Shown here in pieces: positions 7,579-13,130 of a stretch of DNA of 19,422 nt (position 1 is the stretch's first letter; each line of letters opens with the position of its first letter). The notes under the pieces are model-generated. The model searched no databases. It had not been told where the DNA came from and saw only the letters and a list, made by a program, of their open reading frames with translations. The translations under genes were made by a program, and so were the position numbers. The stretch covers positions 1-19,422 of the forward strand of contig JAILDI010000148.1 of the NCBI GenBank assembly GCA_024689525.1, read 5' to 3'. Source of the stretch: Bacteroidales bacterium (GTDB lineage Bacteria > Bacteroidota > Bacteroidia > Bacteroidales > UBA932).

Positions 7579-8505
7579 CTAACTATTAGCTTGTTTTCCA
7601 AGATGTATGGATACGGATTTCCTATCCATACCAAATGCTCTTGACAGTTGAGGTACAGTTGTTTTCATTGTTCTATTAGCATACTGCAGTAGACGGACTT
7701 TCTTTTCCGCCCCCAAATCCTTTATGCCTTTCCCGTACCATTCGATAGCCAACTCCTCCATTTCCTTGCGGAAATCTGCATCTGTCTTCAATTCACGGGG
7801 TGCCACTTTTGTTTTCTGAATCATTTCCGCAGTGGATACCGTACCCAGAAGCCTGAAAAAGAATGATTGATCCCTATTGAAAGCTTCTTCAAGATAGGCG
7901 GAGTCACAGAAACTCCAAGGTTCCAGCTCATTATCTCCATTCAGCACCCAGGGAACAGTTTTCAGGTTTTCGCCAGTGCGCATTATTGCTTCCTTCTCCC
8001 TTCTGGTTAACGAGGAGACCCTTATCAGTCCGGGTTTTTCTGAACAGAACATAGCTCTGAACCCAGTCCACTTATACTCACTTAGGCTTACCGCACCATT
8101 ATCAAATGCATTTTTCGGCACATACGCGAGGACATTGCGAAGATATCTCATATCGCCGATACTCCTGACGTCAACAGAAGTCCGTCGCAGCACATTGCAC
8201 TCCCCGTAACGGTTTTTGAATTTCAGAGAATAGTTCCTCTTGACCTCATTCCCAAAAGCCAGAGCATCTTCTCTTTTCTTTGCCAGAACAGCGGCGTGAG
8301 CGTGGTTGGAGGCTACCGCGTAGATGATAATGATTACTTTTTTTCTATACGCACATACGCATAGCGATTTTACCATCGCATCGCAATCTGCGTCATCCCG
8401 GCAAATAATGCACTGCTCCAGCCCCTCCAAACTAACGTGGAAAGGGAAAACAAATGTTTCCTCCCCGTCCGGCAATCTCCTGATTGCGGCTTTTACGTAA
8501 CTCAT
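7579..8505 (-). CDS. REP-associated tyrosine transposase (RAYT, Y1_Tnp HUH nuclease)
   Basis: This is a single-strand DNA nuclease/transposase related to IS200/IS605 TnpA that is expected to act on the flanking REP hairpins. Numbering from ATG 8505 (308 aa), FHVSLEGLEQCIICRDD (about 22-38) fits the family N-terminus (HVxxRG-like). SNHAHAAV holds the metal-binding HUH pair (His68, His70). AYVPKNAFDNG corresponds to the family YIxxNPVxAG segment, giving Tyr128 as the probable nucleophile, and SEYKWTGFRA fits the usual YxWSSYRA. A long extra C-terminal part follows, ending in a helix-turn-helix-like stretch, VPQLSRAFGMDRKSVSIHLG (284-303), making it far longer than E. coli RayT (about 165 aa). 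The start at 8505 has a strong purine-rich site, GGAGGGGAGGAAA, and overlaps the upstream stop as ATGA; the in-frame ATG at 8520 lacks this. The gene appears intact. Confidence 0.86.
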   Translation of the reverse strand: MSYVKAAIRRLPDGEETFVFPFHVSLEGLEQCIICRDDADCDAMVKSLCVCAYRKKVIIIIYAVASNHAHAAVLAKKREDALAFGNEVKRNYSLKFKNRYGECNVLRRTSVDVRSIGDMRYLRNVLAYVPKNAFDNGAVSLSEYKWTGFRAMFCSEKPGLIRVSSLTRREKEAIMRTGENLKTVPWVLNGDNELEPWSFCDSAYLEEAFNRDQSFFFRLLGTVSTAEMIQKTKVAPRELKTDADFRKEMEELAIEWYGKGIKDLGAEKKVRLLQYANRTMKTTVPQLSRAFGMDRKSVSIHLGKQANS

Positions 8506-8927
8506 TTTCCTCCCCTCCAAGGATATCCGTTAGGCTTGCCGATTTGGAAGCAGGCTCCATTTCCGAAAGTCATAGGACGCACGACTTCCTTTGGATTGAA
8601 ACCATAAAATGATTTTAGCTGGTTGAGATACTTTTCACTCTGCGGGATACAACTGAACATCATTGTGGACCAGAAGTCCTCTGCCTGTTCATAAGGAGCC
8701 GCGCAACAACAGACTTCTGCCATACTCAACAACCTAATCGCTTTACTCATACAAGTGTTACGGTCTCCCCACATAATTCCAACCATTCTCGCCATCAGAT
8801 CGCGAAAAAATTTTTCTGCTTTGTCCTCAGCTGAGAGGCTGAAAAATGAGTCAAACAGGTCTTCGTTGTCGGTGGTGATTTCCACCTGTCCGTTCTCGTC
8901 CATCGAGAATGTCATAATAGTTTTCAT
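8502..8927 (-). CDS. Unknown 141-aa protein coupled to the RAYT transposase
   Basis: I do not recognise this family. The 141-aa product has an acidic N-terminal third (MDENGQVEITTDNEDLFDSF) and a predicted helical middle (AEDKAEKFFRDLMARMVGIM). A Cys triplet (73-75) plus Cys59, Cys93 and Cys126 follow, then a Gly/Pro-rich end, GNGACFQIGKPNGYPWRGGK. There is no signal peptide or membrane segment. Its TGA overlaps the transposase ATG (ATGA), so the two are almost certainly translated together. It is confined within the inverted REP doublets, so it should move or be inherited with the transposase. ATG 8927 is chosen because it follows the leader hairpin; in-frame ATGs at 8960 and 8954 would add 9-11 residues but lie inside that hairpin's loop. 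Possible roles, all inferred, are transposase partner, regulator or target-specificity factor. Confidence 0.7.
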   Translation of the reverse strand: MKTIMTFSMDENGQVEITTDNEDLFDSFFSLSAEDKAEKFFRDLMARMVGIMWGDRNTCMSKAIRLLSMAEVCCCAAPYEQAEDFWSTMMFSCIPQSEKYLNQLKSFYGFNPKEVVRPMTFGNGACFQIGKPNGYPWRGGK

Positions 8928-8934
8928 AATAATA

Positions 8935-8997
8935 CCGTTTTGCGGAGACGGCATAACCATCCCCAGTTAATAATTAATAGCATTGCGCGCAAAACGG
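8935..8997 (-). promoter_or_regulatory. 10-bp perfect inverted repeat in the RAYT operon leader
   Basis: CCGTTTTGCG at 8935-8944 and CGCAAAACGG at 8988-8997 are perfect complements with a 43-nt loop. In the minus-strand transcript the 3' arm ends 7 nt before the AUG at 8927. It could fold over the ribosome-binding region and limit translation, as a leader hairpin does in IS200, or be a protein-binding site. The function is inferred; the pairing is directly visible. Confidence 0.6.
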
Positions 8998-9089
8998 AAA
9001 AGGGCACTATCCCACAAGAGCCCCGGCCAGAATGGCCTGCATTGTCTGCACCTACGCATTACCGGATGCAGCACGCAATAATGACATTG

Positions 9090-9120
9090 CTAAAGTATGA
9101 TAAAAAACTGAATTTGCAAA
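9090..9120 (-). promoter_or_regulatory. Putative Bacteroidota promoter of the RAYT operon
   Basis: On the minus strand TTTG (9117-9120) is separated by 19 nt from TACTTTAG (9090-9097). This fits the Bacteroidota -33 TTTG / -7 TAnnTTTG pattern with one mismatch in the -7 box. It lies 6 nt inside the right REP doublet, so the element would carry its own promoter. Transcription would begin near 9083. Confidence 0.55.
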
Positions 9121-9126
9121 GAAAAA

Positions 9127-9231
9127 TGGAGAAGTTTGGTTTTTACGAGGGGGAACGTCTCCAAAAGTCGTTGCCAGACGCGATGTTATGGAGAGGTTCC
9201 CGCCCCTGTAATCACAACCTCTCCAAAAGTG
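9127..9231 (-). repeat. Right REP doublet (BIME/REPIN-like), inverted copy of 7468-7572
   Basis: This is the reverse complement of the left doublet with one difference (9209). The two hairpins lie at 9127-9163 and 9189-9225. Outward of it, a G-rich stretch (9241-9261) resembles the complement of the C-rich stretch outside the left copy (7439-7461), suggesting that the homology extends imperfectly. The 78 nt from 9232 to the recJ stop contain no gene or clear terminator. Confidence 0.92.
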
Positions 9232-9309
9232 AATGCACAGAGGGGGTGTTGACAGGGCGAGTGGGTATTCCGGCAGTGGGGGGATGTGGCAGTAGGGCAA
9301 AAGTGGCCC

Positions 9310-11046
9310 CTAGATGAGTTCGTCGCGTTCGCGCATGTCTTTCAGGCGGAGTTGGACGGTGGAGGAGCCGCGGTAGAAGTTCTCCACGATGGAGTAGCAG
9401 ATGTCGATGGGGTTGCCCGCCTTGATATGCTCGTAGTATTCCGACATATTGAAGCCGATGGCGGCGATTTGGCGGTACGGCTGCTGTTCCTGCATAAGGT
9501 CCAACTTCAGATGAACGCCGCCTGCACCCACTTTGCGGCCGCCGCCGGCATCATAGACATCCTCCGTGAGGAATACGGGGTTGTTGTTGCCGGGGCCGAA
9601 GGGCTGGAACTGTTTCAGGATACGTGTGAATTTGGGCGTAATCTGTGAGAAGTCCAGGCGGGCGTCGATTTCCACGACGGGAGTGAGTTCCTCTGTGGTG
9701 ATGTTGCCGGACACGAAGCGGTTCATCCTGCGGCAGAATTCCGGAAGGTTTTCCTCCTTCATGGTGAGACCGGCTGCGTATACGTGGCCGCCGAAGTTCT
9801 CCAGGATATCGGCACAGCTTTCAATTGAGGCGTACAGGTCGAAGCCCTGGACGCTTCGGGCGCTGCCGGTTACGAAGCCGTTGGACTTGGTGAGCACCAC
9901 GGTGGGCTTGTAGTAGGCCTCCACGAGCCTGGAAGCCACAATACCCACGACGCCCTTGTTCCACTGGGGGTTATAAACTATGGTAACGTTCTCCGTCTCC
10001 AGGGCCTTGCCGCTTTCCACCATTTCCAGCGCTTCCTGGGTGATTTCCCTGTCGATAGACTTACGCTCGTTATTGCGGTTGTTGATTTCCTCGCCAATCC
10101 GGAAGGCGGTGCGGTCGTCCGTTGCCGTGAGCAGTTCCACGGCCAGCCTGCCGCTCTCCATACGCCCTGCCGCGTTGATGCGGGGGCCGATCTTGAACAC
10201 TATATCGTCGATAACGATGTGCCCTTCCTCAAGCTTGGCCAAGTTGATCATTGCCAACAGGCCCTTGCGCGGATTCTCGTTGAGGCGCTTGAGGCCGAAA
10301 TGAGCGAGGACGCGGTTCTCTCCCGTCATCGACACAAGGTCTGATGCTATTGAAACCACCTGCAGGTCCAGCAGGGGCTCCAGCACGGAAGGATCCAGAT
10401 TATAGCGCTGCACATAGCCCTGGACGAACTTGAATCCCACGCCGCAACCGCACAGGTCGTCGAAGGGATAGTGGCAGTCTTCCCGTTTGGGGTCCAGCAC
10501 GGCCACCGCCGCGGGGAGGACTTCCTCCGGAAGGTGATGGTCGCAGATGATGACGTCGATGCCCCTTTCCCTGGCATACTCCACTTTGTCGATGGCCTTG
10601 ATTCCGCAGTCCAGCGTGATAACCAGGTTCACGCCGTTCTTGTGGGCCCAGTCCAGGCCTTTGTACGACAGGCCGTAGCCTTCGTCGTACCTGTCCGGGA
10701 TGTAAAAATCCACCTTGGGGGTGAAACGCTTGATGAAGGAGAACACCTGGGCCACGGCTGTGGTGCCGTCCACGTCATAGTCTCCGTAGACAAGGATCTT
10801 TTCCCCGCCGGTGATGGCCTTGTGAAGGCGCTCCACGGCAAGGTCCATATCTTTCATCAGGAAGGGGTCGTGCAGGTCCTCGAGAGAGGGGCGGAAGAAC
10901 GAACGCGCCTGCTCGAAAGTCTTAATGTCCCTTTGGACAAGAAGCTCCGCCAGCACTCTGTCGATACCCAGTTCCGCGGCAAGCGTACCAACCTTTTCGG
11001 GGTCGGCAGCATCTTTGACAATCCATTTGCGGTCCGGGTTTTCCAT
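9310..11046 (-). CDS. recJ: Single-stranded-DNA-specific exonuclease RecJ
   Basis: RecJ is a 5'-3' single-strand DNA exonuclease of the DHH phosphoesterase superfamily, used in recombination and in mismatch and base-excision repair. Visible motifs are VYGDYDVDGTTAVA with DYDVDG at 89-94, TLDCGIK around 144-150, the DHH triad at 169-171 (CDHHLPEE), and the DHHA1 region with GPRINAAGRMESGRLAVELL. The 578-aa length matches the family. The start MENPDRKWIVKD gives the usual short N-terminus. A Bacteroidota-type promoter lies only about 13 nt upstream, so the mRNA leader must be very short. The 3' end faces shikimate kinase across the RAYT element. Confidence 0.96.
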   Translation of the reverse strand: MENPDRKWIVKDAADPEKVGTLAAELGIDRVLAELLVQRDIKTFEQARSFFRPSLEDLHDPFLMKDMDLAVERLHKAITGGEKILVYGDYDVDGTTAVAQVFSFIKRFTPKVDFYIPDRYDEGYGLSYKGLDWAHKNGVNLVITLDCGIKAIDKVEYARERGIDVIICDHHLPEEVLPAAVAVLDPKREDCHYPFDDLCGCGVGFKFVQGYVQRYNLDPSVLEPLLDLQVVSIASDLVSMTGENRVLAHFGLKRLNENPRKGLLAMINLAKLEEGHIVIDDIVFKIGPRINAAGRMESGRLAVELLTATDDRTAFRIGEEINNRNNERKSIDREITQEALEMVESGKALETENVTIVYNPQWNKGVVGIVASRLVEAYYKPTVVLTKSNGFVTGSARSVQGFDLYASIESCADILENFGGHVYAAGLTMKEENLPEFCRRMNRFVSGNITTEELTPVVEIDARLDFSQITPKFTRILKQFQPFGPGNNNPVFLTEDVYDAGGGRKVGAGGVHLKLDLMQEQQPYRQIAAIGFNMSEYYEHIKAGNPIDICYSIVENFYRGSSTVQLRLKDMRERDELI

Positions 11047-11058
11047 AGTGTTAGCCTA

Positions 11059-11089
11059 CAAATATAAGAAAAACCCTGTGAATTATCAA
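11059..11089 (-). promoter_or_regulatory. Putative recJ promoter
   Basis: On the minus strand TTG (11087-11089) is followed after 20 nt by TATATTTG (11059-11066), an exact match to TAnnTTTG. The box ends 12 nt before the recJ ATG, implying a leader of only a few nucleotides. It lies in the 59-nt gap between the upstream hydrolase gene and recJ. Confidence 0.6.
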
Positions 11090-11105
11090 TAGTATGCAAA
11101 CGTTT

Positions 11106-11810
11106 TCAACCCTTGATGGGAATGCCGTCCTGTTCCCACCAGGCGGTGTCCTCCTCGTTAAACGGCTGAAGGAATGGATTGGAGGTGGCTTCACGGCCGA
11201 TGGAGGTGGGTTGGCCGTGGCCCGGAATTACGTCGGTGTCGCCGGGGAGCTGCATCACGCGTTCCAGCAGGGATTTCATCAGGACGTCGTAGTCGCCGCC
11301 GAGGAGATCTGTCCTGCCGATGGCGCCCGCGAACAGTGTATCTCCGCTCAGGAGAAGGGAGTCGCTCTCGCACCACCAGCATATGCCGCCGGGAGTGTGG
11401 CCGGGAGTGTGGATGGCTTTCCACGAGGCTCCGCCGCTATCGACCACCATCCCATCGACCACCGGAACAAAATCAAACTCTCCCCGCTTCGAACTGACTG
11501 GTTCCTTGCCAGCCATCAGGTTGGGACCGGCGTCACGCACCTCCCTGTCCAGCGGGCTCATATACACGGGCACGCCGGGGAAATGCTCCAGAAGCATCTT
11601 CACGCCCCATGTGTGGTCGAAATGACCATGGGTCAGCAGAACCGCATCGGGAACAAGCTTATTGGCCGATAAAAATTCCACGAGCTGATCCGTGCATTTC
11701 TTGTAAAACATCCCCGGATCCGCCACCATACAGGTGTGGCTGCCCTCCCTCCATGCTACGATGCAGTTGGTCTCGATGGGGTTGAATGTAAAAATTCTGG
11801 TGTGAAGCAT
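11106..11810 (-). CDS. MBL-fold metallohydrolase (glyoxalase II-like)
   Basis: This is a cytoplasmic metallo-beta-lactamase-fold hydrolase with a binuclear metal site. Numbering from ATG 11810 (234 aa), the ligands are HGHFDH (His61, His63, Asp65, His66), His138 in HTPGHTPGG, Asp157 in SGDTLF and His198 in PGHGQPT. This arrangement is shared with glyoxalase II-like and persulfide-dioxygenase-like proteins, so the substrate cannot be fixed. The start MLHTRIFTFNPIETNC fits the usual family N-terminus; an upstream ATG at 11834 would add eight residues with no family counterpart. It is transcribed divergently from the deoxynucleoside kinases, with recJ 59 nt downstream on the same strand. Confidence 0.88.
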   Translation of the reverse strand: MLHTRIFTFNPIETNCIVAWREGSHTCMVADPGMFYKKCTDQLVEFLSANKLVPDAVLLTHGHFDHTWGVKMLLEHFPGVPVYMSPLDREVRDAGPNLMAGKEPVSSKRGEFDFVPVVDGMVVDSGGASWKAIHTPGHTPGGICWWCESDSLLLSGDTLFAGAIGRTDLLGGDYDVLMKSLLERVMQLPGDTDVIPGHGQPTSIGREATSNPFLQPFNEEDTAWWEQDGIPIKG

Positions 11811-11828
11811 ACAAGCGAACAAATATGA

Positions 11829-11859
11829 TTGCAAAAATACGAAAGTTTTGGTAGATTTG
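11829..11859 (+). promoter_or_regulatory. Promoter for the deoxynucleoside kinase-acyl-CoA synthetase-uvrA run
   Basis: TTG (11829-11831), 20 nt of spacing and TAGATTTG (11852-11859) match the Bacteroidota -33/-7 pattern. The -7 box ends 23 nt before the ATG at 11883. This excludes the upstream in-frame ATG at 11829, which lies within the promoter. Confidence 0.65.
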
Positions 11860-11882
11860 TAGAATCAAGTACCACAAGCTTT

Positions 11883-12494
11883 ATGCACATAGGAATAGCA
11901 GGAAATATAGGCAGCGGGAAAACCACTCTCACAACCCTTCTCGCCCGCCATTACGGATGGACTCCCAAGTTCGAATCCGTTACCTACAACCCCTATCTGG
12001 AAGACTATTACGCAGACATCAAGCGCTGGTCTTTCGCCCTGGAGATGTATTTCCTGCAGCAGCGCCTCCACGACGTGCTGGAGATTTCCAAATCCAAAGG
12101 AGTAGTAATCCAGGACCGCACCCTGCTGGAAGGCGTGAACATTTTCGTAGCCAACAATTTCGCCCAGGGCAACCTGTCGGAAAGGGACTACAACACCTAT
12201 ATGGACACCTACAACGTGATGATGAGCGTTGTCAAGGAGCCGGACCTTATGATCTATCTCCGCTCCAGCATCCAGCACCTTGTGGCACAGATCCAGAAGC
12301 GCGGGCGTGACTATGAGCAGACCATCTCCATCGACTATCTCTCCGGCCTGAACGAGCGCTACGAAAACTGGATCGCTCAGTACAAGGGCCGCCTGATCAT
12401 AATCGAGGCCGACAATCTGGACTTCCTCAACAGGCCCGAAGACTTCCAGGTGATCACAGACCGCATCGACGCGGAACTCTACGGATTATTCTAA
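11883..12494 (+). CDS. Deoxynucleoside kinase, first of a tandem pair
   Basis: This enzyme phosphorylates deoxynucleosides for dNTP salvage (dGK/dAK/dCK superfamily). The 203-aa product has P-loop GNIGSGKT (7-14), the substrate-binding DRT (78-80, equivalent to the family (D/E)RS) and the lid KRGRDYE (139-145). It aligns without gaps to the next gene over its full length, so they are a tandem duplication. It differs from copy two around the active site, with DRTLLEG against DRTIYED and VANNFAQGNLSE against APNLHAMGLMST, suggesting different base specificity. The ATG at 11883 is chosen because the promoter lies just upstream and the family begins MHI(A/G)IAGNIG. The next gene follows after 12 nt. 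Confidence 0.9.
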   Translation: MHIGIAGNIGSGKTTLTTLLARHYGWTPKFESVTYNPYLEDYYADIKRWSFALEMYFLQQRLHDVLEISKSKGVVIQDRTLLEGVNIFVANNFAQGNLSERDYNTYMDTYNVMMSVVKEPDLMIYLRSSIQHLVAQIQKRGRDYEQTISIDYLSGLNERYENWIAQYKGRLIIIEADNLDFLNRPEDFQVITDRIDAELYGLF

Positions 12495-12506
12495 ATACAT
12501 TATATT

Positions 12507-13127
12507 ATGCATATCGCAATCGCAGGTAATATCGGAAGCGGCAAAACCACGCTCACAAAGATGCTCGCCGCCCATTACGGCTGGACGCCGAAATTCGAAT
12601 CGGTGGACTACAACCCCTATCTGGCCGACTTCTACGAGGATATGGAACGCTGGTCGTTCAACCTCCAGATCTACTTCCTGAACAAGCGTTTCCAGGATGT
12701 TGTGGAGATATCCAAGCACAAGGAAGTGATCATCCAGGACCGCACCATCTATGAGGATGCCCGCATCTTCGCCCCCAACCTCCACGCCATGGGCCTTATG
12801 TCCACCCGTGACTTCGAGAACTACTCGGATCTGTTCGACCTGATGATGTCCCTGGTGAACCCGCCGGACCTTCTCATCTACCTCCGTTCCAGCATTCCCA
12901 ACCTCATCGCCCAGATCCAGAAGCGCGGCCGCGAGTACGAGCGTTCCATCCGCATCGACTATATCACCGGCCTGAACCAGCGCTATGAGGACTGGATCCA
13001 GAACTACAAGCATCATCTCCTCATTGTCGATGTGGACAATATCAAATTTGAAAACAAGCCGGAGGACTTCCAGACCATCACCGACAAAATCGACGCAGAA
13101 CTCTACGGACTGTTCCCCGCACAATAG
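12507..13127 (+). CDS. Deoxynucleoside kinase, second of a tandem pair
   Basis: This 206-aa protein is a paralogue of the preceding gene. It has P-loop GNIGSGKT (7-14), DRTIYEDARIF (78-88), closer to the family DRSIYEDAxIF pattern than copy one, and lid KRGREYE (139-145). Both copies share WTPKFES, NPYL, QDRT, the IYLRSSI strand and the C-terminus IDAELYGLF. Known lactobacillus dAK and dGK are encoded by adjacent genes and form a heterodimer, so a mixed complex is possible here, but that is inference. The acyl-CoA synthetase starts 3 nt after the stop. Confidence 0.9.
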   Translation: MHIAIAGNIGSGKTTLTKMLAAHYGWTPKFESVDYNPYLADFYEDMERWSFNLQIYFLNKRFQDVVEISKHKEVIIQDRTIYEDARIFAPNLHAMGLMSTRDFENYSDLFDLMMSLVNPPDLLIYLRSSIPNLIAQIQKRGREYERSIRIDYITGLNQRYEDWIQNYKHHLLIVDVDNIKFENKPEDFQTITDKIDAELYGLFPAQ

Positions 13128-13130
13128 AAT

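Larger units (their letters stand above)
8928..9126 (-). other. Leader region of the RAYT operon (no gene)
   Basis: This stretch between the first start codon and the right REP doublet holds a promoter (9090-9120) and about 155 nt of predicted untranslated leader. The leader contains a small hairpin with arms GGCCA/TGGCC near 9026-9038, an 11-nt AT palindrome at 8967-8977, and a 10-bp inverted repeat at 8935-8997. A plus-strand open frame that crosses this region and the REP doublet has no recognisable product and is not annotated as a gene. Confidence 0.6.
7468..9231 (-). mobile_element. RAYT element: transposase plus coupled gene between inverted REP doublets
   Basis: This 1764-bp unit is bounded by a 105-bp inverted repeat with a single mismatch (7490/9209). 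It contains a two-gene minus-strand operon, an unknown 141-aa gene followed by a RAYT/Y1-type transposase, and its own promoter just inside the right repeat. It is visibly AT-richer than its neighbours. It lies between the convergent ends of shikimate kinase and recJ without disrupting either. No convincing target-site duplication is seen, as expected for HUH transposases. Inverted REPs flanking a RAYT gene are the known genomic signature of this family; the coupled gene is not a usual component that I know of. Confidence 0.85.

Noticed and set aside
7461..9253. TGACA on both sides of the element as a target-site duplication
   Set aside because: It is five bases at different distances from the repeat edges (7461-7465 and 9249-9253), and HUH transposases do not normally create duplications.
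9242..9283. Possible G-quadruplex from four G-runs outside the right doublet
   Set aside because: The loops of 8, 5 and 12 nt exceed usual limits, and the G-richness is better explained by degenerate homology with the left flank.
8940..9317. 125-aa plus-strand open frame across the right REP doublet
   Set aside because: It reads through the hairpin repeats and intergenic DNA into the recJ 3' end, with no domain and no promoter.
11820..11827. CATATTTG as a minus-strand -7 box for the MBL-fold gene
   Set aside because: It has one mismatch, no -33 element at proper spacing, and would leave almost no leader before the ATG at 11810.
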